From: Bacillus thuringiensis
GTDB taxonomy: Bacteria > Bacillota > Bacilli > Bacillales > Bacillaceae_G
Reading direction: 5' to 3'
Assembly: GCF_014932895.1 (NCBI RefSeq)
Contig: NZ_JACYOF010000001.1
Span: forward strand, 682,001 to 746,000
Length of the DNA: 64,000 nt
A program made the translations under genes and the position numbers. The notes beneath the pieces are model-generated. The model searched no databases, was not told where the DNA came from, and was given only the letters and a program-made list of their open reading frames with translations. Positions 1 to 9,283 of the stretch are shown piece after piece (position 1 is the first letter of the stretch; each line of letters begins with the position of its first letter).

Positions 1-1196
1 ATAAAACCAACTAAAATACTTACGATTAAGCTTGTCGCGAATCCTTTTACAGAGCTATTACCATAAGCGAATAATACACCAGCTGCTGCAAGTGTTGTAA
101 TGTTCGCATCTAAAATTGTTGCTAATGAACGATGGTTACCAGCACGAAATGCTGACATCATTGACTTACCAATTTTCAGCTCTTCCTTTAACCTCTCGTA
201 CGTAATGATATTCGCATCAACTGCGATACCAACCCCGAGCACCAATGCCGCAATACCCGGTAACGTCAGAACTGCATGCATCCAGTTAAAGACAAGTAAT
301 GTAACGAAAATATATAAACCTAACATAATAACCGCTACTAGTCCTGGTAAACGGTAGAATACAAGCATAAATAAGAAGATAATAGCAATACCGATTGCAC
401 TAGCGAAAATCGTTTGCTCTAATGCTTGTTGACCAAATTTCGCTCCAACAGATGTTGAATACATTTCTTTTAAATCAACAGGAAGTGCACCAGCATTTAA
501 TAAAGATGAAAGTTGTTTTGCGCTTTCAACTGTGAAGTTTCCACCTACGATAGATACTTCAGCTTGATTAAATACTTGGTTTACTGTTGCTGCTGATAAA
601 AACTTTGGATTCGGTTTTGCAGATTCTGCTTTATACGAATCTTTTCCCTCTTCAAAATCGAGCCAAATTACCATTAAATTCGTTGGTGGTGGCATTTTTG
701 AAATCTTTTCAGTTACTTCACGGAATTTTTCAGCGCTTTTTAATGTAAGACCTACACTTGCGCGGCCTTGCTCATCAAATGTTTGCTTCGCTCCGCCGCC
801 TTTTAAATCCGTTCCGTCCATAAGAAGATTGTCATTCACATCACGGAATGTTAATTTCGCTTGCGTTGATAACATTTCACGCGCTTTTTGCTGATCTTGT
901 ACACCAGCAAGCTGCACACGAATTCGATCTTGCCCTTCGATTTGAATGTTCGGCTCACTTACACCGAGAACATTGACACGATTTTCAAGGGCACCTACTG
1001 TACTTACAAGTGCATTATGATCGATTTTATCACCTTTTTTGGCCGGTTTTACTTCATATAGAATTTCAAAACCACCGCGAAGGTCTAGTCCTAGACTAAT
1101 TCCTTTTGCTATGTCTTTTCCTGCCGCACCAATTACTCCACCGATTAATAAAACGATGAGGAAAAAGGCGGCAATTCTCGTACCACGCTTTGCCAT
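1..1196 (-). CDS. secDF: Protein translocase subunit SecDF, N-terminal part (cut by window edge)
   Basis: About 398 N-terminal residues of the fused SecDF protein; the rest lies beyond base 1. SecDF is an RND-type membrane protein that uses the proton gradient to help the SecYEG channel release exported proteins. The visible part has an N-terminal membrane helix, the LGLDLRGG motif that opens the SecD domain, the large extracellular P1 region, and membrane helices with the conserved GMAVDANI segment followed by YERLKEE. The start is the ATG at 1196, with AGAGGG five bases upstream. The reading frame stays open for a further 23 codons upstream, including two GTG codons, but these lack a good ribosome site. 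YajC, another accessory of the translocase, is encoded at 4.8-5.0 kb. Confidence 0.96.
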   Translation of the reverse strand, partial: MAKRGTRIAAFFLIVLLIGGVIGAAGKDIAKGISLGLDLRGGFEILYEVKPAKKGDKIDHNALVSTVGALENRVNVLGVSEPNIQIEGQDRIRVQLAGVQDQQKAREMLSTQAKLTFRDVNDNLLMDGTDLKGGGAKQTFDEQGRASVGLTLKSAEKFREVTEKISKMPPPTNLMVIWLDFEEGKDSYKAESAKPNPKFLSAATVNQVFNQAEVSIVGGNFTVESAKQLSSLLNAGALPVDLKEMYSTSVGAKFGQQALEQTIFASAIGIAIIFLFMLVFYRLPGLVAVIMLGLYIFVTLLVFNWMHAVLTLPGIAALVLGVGIAVDANIITYERLKEELKIGKSMMSAFRAGNHRSLATILDANITTLAAAGVLFAYGNSSVKGFATSLIVSILVGF

Positions 1197-1249
1197 ATGT
1201 ACCCTCTTTCTGCTACTAACACTTTCAATAAATCTCTTACGATTCACTT

Positions 1250-1357
1250 CTAGACGTGTGCACACGTCTAGTTAGTAGACTTCCTTTCTGTAAAATACAT
1301 GTGTTTCCTGCTAGTTCATCACTAGCTGTGTCGGTAAGACCTACGTAATACCTACAC
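1250..1357 (-). promoter_or_regulatory. secDF leader with three hairpins, including a 22-bp perfect palindrome
   Basis: Read on the minus strand, three hairpins lie between the upstream genes and secDF. The first (1328-1357) pairs GTGT with ACAC and GGTA with TACC. The second (1310-1326) pairs GCTAGT with ACTAGC. The third is a 22-bp perfect palindrome at 1250-1271. A GTCTA at 1276-1280 can also pair with the TAGAC of the palindrome, so two folds exclude each other. No U-run follows, so this is not an ordinary terminator. A role in secDF expression is inference. Confidence 0.4.
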
Positions 1358-1362
1358 TTTCA

Positions 1363-1410
1363 TTATTTATTTTCCTCTTCACTACCTCCTTTATATATAA
1401 TCTTAGACAT
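1363..1410 (-). CDS. Possible 15-residue peptide between comN and secDF
   Basis: A 16-codon frame reading MSKIIYKGGSEEENK, preceded by GAGGAA at seven bases, which is a plausible ribosome site. It lies between comN and the structured secDF leader. It has no membrane segment and matches no family I recognise. An AAAGGAGGT string inside the frame could be a ribosome site for something else, but no start codon sits at a normal distance after it. It could be a regulatory leader peptide or chance. Confidence 0.25.
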   Translation of the reverse strand: MSKIIYKGGSEEENK

Positions 1411-1477
1411 AATTAATTCCTCTTTATCAATACCTATCATTATACTGCAAAAGGAAGAACAAACCAATTACAGTCGG

Positions 1478-1762
1478 TTATTTATTTTCATATTCATCAA
1501 ACGACCAAAGTGGCGCTTGATATGCTTCAACAGTTAAATAAGTCATATATTCATTAGCAGTTACTCTTAATACATCATTTACTAATTCATATAATCTAAC
1601 ATCGCTGTCTATTTTTTTCCACTTTTTCACCTTAAGAAATTTCCAAATATCATTATCTGTCACCCGGTCGTAACCGAACATTTGAAACTCTTCTACTTTA
1701 CTTTCTAAAACGACTTGTAACTGTCCGCGGTATGATTCTACCAAATCTTCTTTTTCTAACAT
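1478..1762 (-). CDS. comN: Post-transcriptional regulator ComN (YrzD family)
   Basis: A 94-residue soluble protein of the ComN/YrzD family. In B. subtilis ComN acts after transcription on the late competence comE messenger and is found near the division site. The protein opens MLEKEDLVESYRGQL and has the family's WKFLKVKKW core. Its place between secDF and spoVB is the same as in B. subtilis, which supports the call. An ATG nine bases further upstream (1771) directly abuts the AAGGAG ribosome site, so the ATG at 1762 with nine bases of spacing is the better start. It is divergent from spoVB, with about 185 bases shared between them. Confidence 0.8.
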   Translation of the reverse strand: MLEKEDLVESYRGQLQVVLESKVEEFQMFGYDRVTDNDIWKFLKVKKWKKIDSDVRLYELVNDVLRVTANEYMTYLTVEAYQAPLWSFDEYENK

Positions 1763-1947
1763 ACGTAACATCTCCTTATAATTTCAGCACGAAAAGTCGC
1801 TTTTAATCCCGCTCTAATGGACAGTAATAACTACTTTCAAGAGTATTATCATACTCCACTCTCTTAAATGCTTGTCATTCTTGTCTCATACGTGCATATA
1901 AATTATTGTAAATCATTCCACTGATTTTGAGAAGGTAGGAGAAGATC

Positions 1948-3507
1948 ATGACGAAACAAAGCTTTTTGAAAGGCGCATTTATATTAATGATAGCCGGCTT
2001 TATTACAAAAATACTCGGTTTCATCAATCGTATAGTAATGGCACGTATTTTAGGCGAAGAAGGCGTTGGTCTTTACATGATGGCCGTGCCTACATTCATT
2101 TTAGCAATTACATTAACACAAATCGGTCTTCCTGTCGCAATCGCGAAATTTGTAGCAGAAGCGGAAGCAGTGAACGATAAACAAAAAGTAAAAAAAATAT
2201 TAACAGTATCACTAGCTGTTACATCCATTATTAGTATCATTTTAACAGTTGGGATTATGCTCCTCACACCTATTTTAGCAAAAACATTATTAACCGATGA
2301 AAGAACATACTATCCATTAATAGCTATCTTACCTGTCGTTCCTGTTATTGCTGTTTCTTCTGTTTTACGCGGTTATTTCCAAGGGAAACAAAATATGAAA
2401 CCTAGTGCTTATGCTCAAGTTCTAGAACAAGTTGTCCGCATTACAATTATCGCTGTATGTATTCGTTTATTTTTACCCTATGGCGTAGAATATGCTGCAG
2501 CCGGTGCTATGTTATCAGCCGTTCTCGGTGAAGTTGCATCCTTATTATTTTTACTCGCTTTATTCCAGCGCGAAAAACATTTATCTATACGCTCTGGATT
2601 TTTCGCTACTGTAAAGGAGAGCAAAGGCACATTTTATTCTCTTATGGACATTGCCCTTCCAACTACAGGAAGCCGTTTGATCGGTTCCATTTCCTATTTT
2701 TTTGAACCTATCGTCGTTATGCAAAGCTTAGCAATCGCCGGAGTCGCTGCTTCTGTCGCAACCCAACAATACGGTATATTAAACGGTTATGCATTCCCGC
2801 TTCTATCACTACCCGCCTTTATTACATACGCTCTTTCTACAGCGCTCGTTCCTTCTATTAGTGAAGCAATGGCAAAAAGGCAACATAAATTAGTGGAGCA
2901 CCGTTTACAACAAGCACTTCGAATTTCATTAATTACTGGTGGATGGTCCGTCGTTATATTATACGTATTCGCTTCTCCTGTTTTAACTCTTATGTACGGA
3001 TCAGATAGTGCAACAGCATTCATTCAACTTCTTGCACCTTGTTTTTTGTTTCATTATTTTCAAAGTCCACTCACTTCTGTTTTGCAAGCTTTAAACTTAG
3101 CACGAGCTGCAATGATGAATACATTTATTGGCGCCATCGTAAAATTACTCGTTATTTTTGTACTAGCTTCAAGGCCAGAATTTCAAATGATGGGGGTTGC
3201 CCTTGCTATCGCAGCAAATATCGTAACAGTAACATTCCTTCACTACGCTACCGTTTTAAAAAAGATTACATTTACCATTTACGCAAAAGATTATATTTTC
3301 GGCGGACTTGCCATCGGTATTGCAGGTACCTTCGGTTTTTATCTTCATAAGTACATTATCTTCTCTCATTCACTTAGCATACAAACATTATGGGAAATCA
3401 CTTTAACAACAATCGTTTATATTATTCTCCTCTTCACCTTTAAACTGATTCGAAAAGAAGAATTAAGTCGTCTTCCTATCATTGGTAAACTTTCATTTTT
3501 GAAGTAA
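1948..3507 (+). CDS. spoVB: Stage V sporulation protein B, MurJ/MVF-type membrane transporter
   Basis: A 519-residue protein made almost entirely of membrane helices (about 14), of the polysaccharide/lipid flippase superfamily (MOP, MVF branch). SpoVB is needed for spore cortex formation, probably by moving a lipid-linked cortex precursor across the outer forespore membrane. The N-terminus (KGAFILMIAGFITKILGF) is typical of the family, and the length matches B. subtilis SpoVB. AGAAGGTAGGAG lies just before the ATG. It is divergent from comN and followed by a hairpin shared with the convergent DUF421 gene. Confidence 0.93.
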   Translation: MTKQSFLKGAFILMIAGFITKILGFINRIVMARILGEEGVGLYMMAVPTFILAITLTQIGLPVAIAKFVAEAEAVNDKQKVKKILTVSLAVTSIISIILTVGIMLLTPILAKTLLTDERTYYPLIAILPVVPVIAVSSVLRGYFQGKQNMKPSAYAQVLEQVVRITIIAVCIRLFLPYGVEYAAAGAMLSAVLGEVASLLFLLALFQREKHLSIRSGFFATVKESKGTFYSLMDIALPTTGSRLIGSISYFFEPIVVMQSLAIAGVAASVATQQYGILNGYAFPLLSLPAFITYALSTALVPSISEAMAKRQHKLVEHRLQQALRISLITGGWSVVILYVFASPVLTLMYGSDSATAFIQLLAPCFLFHYFQSPLTSVLQALNLARAAMMNTFIGAIVKLLVIFVLASRPEFQMMGVALAIAANIVTVTFLHYATVLKKITFTIYAKDYIFGGLAIGIAGTFGFYLHKYIIFSHSLSIQTLWEITLTTIVYIILLFTFKLIRKEELSRLPIIGKLSFLK

Positions 3508-3518
3508 AGTAAAACTTT

Positions 3519-3545
3519 AATCAGTGGGGCTGTTCCCCACTGATT
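3519..3545. terminator. Bidirectional terminator between spoVB and the DUF421 gene
   Basis: An 11-bp stem (AATCAGTGGGG) with a five-base loop lies between two convergent genes. T-rich sequence is modest on both sides. Confidence 0.6.
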
Positions 3546-3589
3546 ATTAGCTCACACTAATCGTGCTTCTCCTTCCAAATGGTAAGCTT

Positions 3590-4237
3590 CTAATTCCCTT
3601 TCAAATCAACAAAGAATTGTCCGTTTTGAAAGCTACAGTATAAAATTTTTGTTATATCGTTATAACCTAAGTTTTTTAATTTTCCAATGAGCCATTCGTC
3701 TGTATGTTCAATCATTTGCAAATGATTAGATTGAATTTCCCCATCAATAATTAATGGGAGTGTAAAAACCAGCGTATCACTTTTACTTTTTTGTTTTTGA
3801 AAAATAGATAGCTTTCCTGATGGTTCTAAAATAGCGTATTCTACATCACGTACATCTCCGACCCCTTGCTCTCTTAGTTGCATCATTAAATCATCTATGT
3901 TATATCGCTGCTTCCGCATCTTTTTTCCATCAATCTTTCCCGCATTTATAAGAATAGCCGGTTCTCCTTCTATTAAATGTCGAAAACGCTGAAACTTTAA
4001 AGAAATGACTGACAAAATGATTTGGATGCACATAAGAAAAGTCATCGGAACTAATTGGTGCCAAAGTGATTTATCTGTATTTTCAATGGCAACGACAGCC
4101 ATTTCGCCAAGCATAATGAATACAACTAAATCTAATACACTTAATTCTCCAATTTCACGTTTACCCATCAGGCGAAAAATAATCAAAATGATTATATATA
4201 AAAGCATTGTTCGCCCAATTATTGATACCCATTCCAT
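3590..4237 (-). CDS. DUF421 membrane protein (YrbG-like)
   Basis: A 215-residue protein with three hydrophobic segments in the first 90 residues (the opening WVSIIGRTMLLYIIILIIF and two more) and a soluble C-terminal part holding the two DUF421/YetF-type subdomains. The RLMGKREIGELSVLDLVVFI segment after the first helix is characteristic. The family is common in spore formers and has been linked to spore germination and spore-related membrane functions; the biochemical activity is not established. B. subtilis yrbG sits at the same position between spoVB and yrzE, so this is probably its orthologue. It has its own ribosome site (AAGGAGAT). Confidence 0.82.
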   Translation of the reverse strand: MEWVSIIGRTMLLYIIILIIFRLMGKREIGELSVLDLVVFIMLGEMAVVAIENTDKSLWHQLVPMTFLMCIQIILSVISLKFQRFRHLIEGEPAILINAGKIDGKKMRKQRYNIDDLMMQLREQGVGDVRDVEYAILEPSGKLSIFQKQKSKSDTLVFTLPLIIDGEIQSNHLQMIEHTDEWLIGKLKNLGYNDITKILYCSFQNGQFFVDLKGN

Positions 4238-4341
4238 TTCGACATCTCCTTTTTTACTTAATAGACTTCCCTATAAAAAAGAAACTAGTCTAACTTAAGC
4301 AAAAGGGAAATATGCTTGTATTAAAAAGGGGGAATGCATAA

Positions 4342-4725
4342 ATGGATGGCACGAAAAAATTATCAACTGCAATTGGTTTCGGTATTATTACCTTATTAAT
4401 TCTCGCATCTATTACTAGCATGGTTATGGCTCTTTTATTAAAGTTTACGAATATAAATGAAGGGACATTAGCCGTTACTATTTTTATAATCGCTCTATTA
4501 TCTATGCTTATGTCTGGGTTTATTGCAGGAAAAAAGGCACACGGGAAAGGTTGGTTAGTAGGTTTCACAACGGGACTTACATTCTCCATGCTTGTTTTTC
4601 TCGTTAACTATTTGGGCTTTTCTCAAACTTTATCGAACTCACAGTTACTTTATCAATTAGCATTAATGGGTGCGAGTACACTCGGTGGTATTTTCGGTGT
4701 AAATATGTCAAAGCAAAATACCTAA
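4342..4725 (+). CDS. Four-helix membrane protein, TIGR04086/YrzE family
   Basis: A 127-residue protein with four predicted membrane helices (around residues 10-30, 38-58, 66-88 and 98-118) and short hydrophilic links such as GKKAHGKGW. It corresponds in position and type to B. subtilis YrzE, a protein of unknown role. A strong GGGGG ribosome site precedes the ATG. It is a single-gene unit on the plus strand, facing the yajC operon, with a shared hairpin between them. Confidence 0.75.
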   Translation: MDGTKKLSTAIGFGIITLLILASITSMVMALLLKFTNINEGTLAVTIFIIALLSMLMSGFIAGKKAHGKGWLVGFTTGLTFSMLVFLVNYLGFSQTLSNSQLLYQLALMGASTLGGIFGVNMSKQNT

Positions 4726-4757
4726 AAAAGGCCCTGCACATTTCATGCAGGGCCTTC
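4724..4757 (-). terminator. Terminator of the yajC-tgt-queA group
   Basis: An 11-bp GC-rich stem (AAGGCCCTGCA) with a seven-base loop. On the minus strand it is followed by TTTTTT, so it ends the yajC transcript. It may also stop the convergent yrzE-type gene, although the T-run on that side is broken. Confidence 0.85.
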
Positions 4758-4761
4758 CTCA

Positions 4762-5022
4762 TTAGTTTTTCACAACTTCACGAATCGCATTGCGATCGAA
4801 AGTTAAATGTGAACCACCAGATTTAATAACGATTTTCGTTTCATCTACTGATTCGATTGTACCGTGTAAACCACCGATTGTTACGATAGCATCACCTTTT
4901 TTTAACTCATTTTGCATTTGAGCAACTGCTTTTTGACGCTTTTGTTGCGGGCGAATTAATAAGAAATAGAAAATCGCAAACATCGCAACGATCATAACGA
5001 TATTCATCATACCTGCATTCAT
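4762..5022 (-). CDS. yajC: Preprotein translocase accessory subunit YajC
   Basis: An 86-residue protein with one N-terminal membrane helix (IVMIVAMFAIFYFLLI) followed by the family's RPQQKRQK motif and a small cytoplasmic beta domain (GDAIVTIGGLHGTIESV). YajC associates with SecDF in the Sec translocase; it is not essential. It lies 27 bases after tgt in the tgt-yajC arrangement common to most bacteria. B. subtilis calls it YrbF. Confidence 0.95.
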   Translation of the reverse strand: MNAGMMNIVMIVAMFAIFYFLLIRPQQKRQKAVAQMQNELKKGDAIVTIGGLHGTIESVDETKIVIKSGGSHLTFDRNAIREVVKN

Positions 5023-5049
5023 CTTTTGTTCCTCCTTTTAAATTATGTA

Positions 5050-6192
<1,143 letters not shown>

Positions 6193-6201
6193 TTACTCCT
6201 T

Positions 6202-7254
6202 TTATTTGTTTCTCATTTTAGCGTGAGATGCAACAAACATCGCATCACCAAAGCTAAAGAAACGATATTTTTCTTTTACTGCTTCATTATAAGCATGAAG
6301 TACATTATCTCTATTTGCAAATGCACTTACAAGCATGATTAATGTTGATTTCGGTAAGTGGAAGTTTGTAATTAAACCATCAATCGCTTTAAATTCATAA
6401 CCTGGGTACATAAAAATGTCTGTCCATCCAGAAGCTGCGCAAAGCTTACCGTCATGGTCTGTCGCAATTGTTTCTAACGTACGAGTTGACGTCGTACCTA
6501 CAGTAATAATACGTCCACCATTCTCTTTCACACGATTTAATAATGCAGATGTCTCTTCAGACATATGGTAGTATTCTGCGTGCATATGATGTTCTTCAAT
6601 CGTATCTGCAGAAACTGGTCTAAATGTTCCAAGCCCTACATGCAGTGTAATGAAAGCTAACCCGACGCCTTTTTGCTTTAACTTCTCAAGTAACTCTTCT
6701 GTAAAGTGAAGTCCCGCAGTCGGCGCGGCTGCTGAACCGATTTCTTTCGCATATACTGTTTGATAGCGATCGCGATCTTCCAGTGTTTCTTTAATATATG
6801 GAGGAAGTGGCATTTCTCCAAGTTCATCTAATATTTCATAGAAGATGCCGTCATATGAAAATTCAAGCTGACGTCCACCTTGATCTGCAGTTCCAATGCA
6901 AGTTGCTTTTAATTTTCCTTCGCCAAAAGAAATAACAGTTCCTTCTTTTACACGTTTCGCCGGCTTAACAAGCGTTTCCCACTTATCGCCTTCCTCTTGT
7001 TTTAAAAGAAGCACTTCAATGTGCGCGCCTGTATCTTCTTTCACACCGTGCAAACGAGCAGGCATAACCTTCGTCTCATTTAAAACTAAGCAATCCCCTT
7101 CATGTAAGTAAGAAAGAATGTCCGTAAAATGTTTATGCTCAATATCACCTGTTTCACGGTCTAACACCATTAACCTTGATGTTTCACGATCTTCTAACGG
7201 GACTTGTGCAATAAGTTCTTCTGGTAAATGAAAATCAAACAGATTAATATCCAT
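6202..7254 (-). CDS. queA: S-adenosylmethionine:tRNA ribosyltransferase-isomerase
   Basis: A 350-residue QueA. It transfers and isomerises the ribose of S-adenosylmethionine onto preQ1 in tRNA, giving epoxyqueuosine. Typical stretches are [12 protein letters not shown] at the N-terminus, [12 protein letters not shown] and [12 protein letters not shown] in the middle, and [14 protein letters not shown] near the end. The ATG at 7254 is preferred over an in-frame GTG at 7266, because that GTG lies inside the AGGTGG ribosome site, which is eight bases from the ATG. It is first in the queA-tgt-yajC run, after yrzS. Confidence 0.97.
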   Translation of the reverse strand: MDINLFDFHLPEELIAQVPLEDRETSRLMVLDRETGDIEHKHFTDILSYLHEGDCLVLNETKVMPARLHGVKEDTGAHIEVLLLKQEEGDKWETLVKPAKRVKEGTVISFGEGKLKATCIGTADQGGRQLEFSYDGIFYEILDELGEMPLPPYIKETLEDRDRYQTVYAKEIGSAAAPTAGLHFTEELLEKLKQKGVGLAFITLHVGLGTFRPVSADTIEEHHMHAEYYHMSEETSALLNRVKENGGRIITVGTTSTRTLETIATDHDGKLCAASGWTDIFMYPGYEFKAIDGLITNFHLPKSTLIMLVSAFANRDNVLHAYNEAVKEKYRFFSFGDAMFVASHAKMRNK

Positions 7255-7273
7255 AACTATATCCACCTATTTC

Positions 7274-7474
7274 TTATTTGAATCGATTTATTATATACAT
7301 AATAAAAGATAATACAATACTTAACACAATACATGTAATGATAGGAAAATAAAAGGTAACGTTTCCTTTTTTCACAAAAATATCGCCTGGAAGCCTTCCA
7401 ATGAACTTCCAAGCTAACCCAACAACAATGAGTAAAATACCTGCTGTAATAAGCATTTTTGGCATCTCCGTCAT
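7274..7474 (-). CDS. DUF2905 small membrane protein (YrzS-like)
   Basis: A 66-residue protein with two membrane helices (about residues 8-25 and 43-62) and a short loop carrying the family's [19 protein letters not shown] motif. Function is unknown. Its start codon overlaps the ruvB stop in an ATGA arrangement, so it is translationally coupled to ruvB. The same small gene follows ruvB in B. subtilis (yrzS). Confidence 0.85.
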   Translation of the reverse strand: MTEMPKMLITAGILLIVVGLAWKFIGRLPGDIFVKKGNVTFYFPIITCIVLSIVLSFIMYIINRFK

Positions 7475-8472
7475 GATTGCGGCATCTCCATTCCGAAATG
7501 TTCATACGCAAGTGGCGTTACGATTCGGCCTCTTGGTGTTCGTTGTAAAAAGCCAATTTGTAATAAATACGGCTCATACACATCTTCAATCGTATGAGAT
7601 TCTTCCCCAATCGTTGCCGACACTGTTTCTAATCCAACTGGACCACCACGGAACTTTTCAATAATACCAAGCAATAATTTATGATCAATATGATCGAGCC
7701 CTAATTTATCAACTTGCAGTAACTCTAGCGCCATTTGTGTAATTTCCATCGTAATCGTTCCGTTACCACGAACTTGTGCGAAATCACGTACACGTCGTAA
7801 TAAACGATTCGCAATACGAGGTGTACCACGGGCACGTCTTGCAATTTCTAACGCTGCTAACGAGTCAATTTCAACTTCGAACACTTCTGCGGTACGTTCA
7901 ACAATCGCAGACAACTGATCTACTGTATAATACTCTAATCGTGAAAGCACTCCAAAACGGTCACGAAGTGGTGCTGATAATGCCCCAGCGCGTGTTGTCG
8001 CCCCGACTAATGTAAATGGAGGTAAGTCTAAACGTACAGAGCGAGCTGACGGTCCTTTTCCAATTACGATATCAAGACAAAAGTCTTCCATTGCAGGATA
8101 CAGTACCTCTTCAATCGATCTATGCAAACGATGAATTTCATCAATAAATAATACATCCCCTGGCTGAAGCGCTGTTAATACAGCCGCTAAATCTCCTGGT
8201 CTTTCAATTGCTGGACCAGATGTTGTTCGAATATTAACGCCCATTTCATTTGCGATAATATTCGCAAGCGTCGTTTTACCAAGTCCTGGAGGTCCATATA
8301 AAAGTACGTGATCTAACGTTTCTTCACGCATTTTTGCGGCTTCAATAAACACCTCTAAATTATGTTTCGCCTTATCTTGGCCAATATACTGACGGAGCGT
8401 CTGTGGCCGCAATGAATACTCTAAATCTGCATCTTCATATGCAGATTCCCCTGAAAGGAGACGTTCGTCCAT
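7471..8472 (-). CDS. ruvB: Holliday junction branch migration helicase RuvB
   Basis: A 333-residue AAA+ ATPase that forms the hexameric motor driving branch migration of Holliday junctions with RuvA. Visible are Walker A ([12 protein letters not shown]), Walker B (LFIDEIHRL), sensor 1 (LVGATTRAG), the arginine-finger region (APLRDRFG) and the C-terminal winged helix ([19 protein letters not shown]). The start is the ATG at 8472; an upstream in-frame GTG lies within the ribosome site. That site (AGAGGTGA) overlaps the ruvA stop codon, so the two genes are coupled. Confidence 0.98.
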   Translation of the reverse strand: MDERLLSGESAYEDADLEYSLRPQTLRQYIGQDKAKHNLEVFIEAAKMREETLDHVLLYGPPGLGKTTLANIIANEMGVNIRTTSGPAIERPGDLAAVLTALQPGDVLFIDEIHRLHRSIEEVLYPAMEDFCLDIVIGKGPSARSVRLDLPPFTLVGATTRAGALSAPLRDRFGVLSRLEYYTVDQLSAIVERTAEVFEVEIDSLAALEIARRARGTPRIANRLLRRVRDFAQVRGNGTITMEITQMALELLQVDKLGLDHIDHKLLLGIIEKFRGGPVGLETVSATIGEESHTIEDVYEPYLLQIGFLQRTPRGRIVTPLAYEHFGMEMPQS

Positions 8473-8477
8473 TATAC

Positions 8478-9095
8478 TCACCTCTTACCATTTAGTAAAA
8501 GACTAAGTGCCTTTTTAATATACTGATCCGTCGTTAATGATTCTTTTAATAACTCTGGTACAACGCGAGAAACTTCTCGTTCTGCGTATCCAAGTGCGCG
8601 CAGGGCCTCCAGCGCCTCATCAAGCTCAGCTGATGAACCTTTCTTCTCATCAAAACGTTCTACATCTGAGAATAAATCAACAAATGCATCTGGTACGACA
8701 TCTGCTAGTTTTCCTTTTAAATCTAAAATCATTTGGCGCGCTGTTTTCTTTCCGACACCCGGGAACTTCACTAAAAACTTCTCATCTTCATGTTCAATTG
8801 CTTGAACAACCTGTCCTGTTTGACCAGAAGCTAAAATTGCAAGGGCGCCTTTTGGTCCAATACCAGACACACCTAACAACTTTGTAAATAATAAACGCTC
8901 TTCACGTGTTTTAAACCCGTAAAGTGCCATAATATCTTCTCTCACATAATGATATGTATAGACACGGATTTCTTGCTTACTTCTTTGAAATACATACGGA
9001 TTTGGTGTGAAAATTTGATAACCAATTCCATTATGGTCAATTACGACATATTCCGGTCCTACATACTCCACGTAACCTGTAACATATTCAAACAA
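8478..9095 (-). CDS. ruvA: Holliday junction DNA-binding subunit RuvA
   Basis: A 205-residue junction-binding protein that forms a tetramer and loads RuvB. It has an N-terminal OB fold ([21 protein letters not shown]), two helix-hairpin-helix elements ([16 protein letters not shown] and [16 protein letters not shown]) and the C-terminal RuvB-binding domain. The start codon is TTG, supported by AGGGAGA nine bases upstream and by the family's usual N-terminus. A LexA-like site overlaps the -35 of the likely promoter. Confidence 0.97.
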   Translation of the reverse strand: MFEYVTGYVEYVGPEYVVIDHNGIGYQIFTPNPYVFQRSKQEIRVYTYHYVREDIMALYGFKTREERLLFTKLLGVSGIGPKGALAILASGQTGQVVQAIEHEDEKFLVKFPGVGKKTARQMILDLKGKLADVVPDAFVDLFSDVERFDEKKGSSAELDEALEALRALGYAEREVSRVVPELLKESLTTDQYIKKALSLLLNGKR

Positions 9096-9165
9096 AATAC
9101 GATCTCTCCCTCTTAAATCATGTATTCCATTTTAACATATTTAATGATAGAAAAGCGAGACTACC

Positions 9166-9179
9166 CCAACAAATGTTCT
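9166..9179 (-). promoter_or_regulatory. Probable LexA (SOS) box at the ruvAB promoter
   Basis: CCAACAAATGTTCT matches 12 of 14 positions of the Bacillus LexA/DinR box CGAAC-N4-GTTCG, as I recall the consensus. On the minus strand it overlaps a -35 TTGTTG that lies 17 bases from TATCAT, a suitable ruvA promoter. ruvAB belongs to the SOS response in B. subtilis. Confidence 0.5.
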
Positions 9180-9205
9180 CTGTTTAAAACTTCTGTTATT
9201 TTCCA

Positions 9206-9257
9206 TTGACAGAAAGTATTAATCACCTTAATATACAGATAACGATAATGATTATCA
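9206..9257 (+). promoter_or_regulatory. Sigma-A promoter with Fur box for the siderophore-binding lipoprotein
   Basis: TTGACA (9206-9211), 17 bases, then TAATAT (9229-9234) form a near-consensus promoter. Immediately downstream, 9243-9257 reads CGATAATGATTATCA, one mismatch from the 7-1-7 Fur box TGATAATNATTATCA. Fur with iron would block transcription here. Confidence 0.87.
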
Positions 9258-9283
9258 ATATTGATTAAAGGGGTTACATTAGG

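Noticed and set aside
1196-1264. N-terminal extension of SecDF from upstream GTG codons
   Set aside because: The frame is open, but only the ATG at 1196 has a well-spaced ribosome site, and SecDF proteins start just before the first membrane helix.
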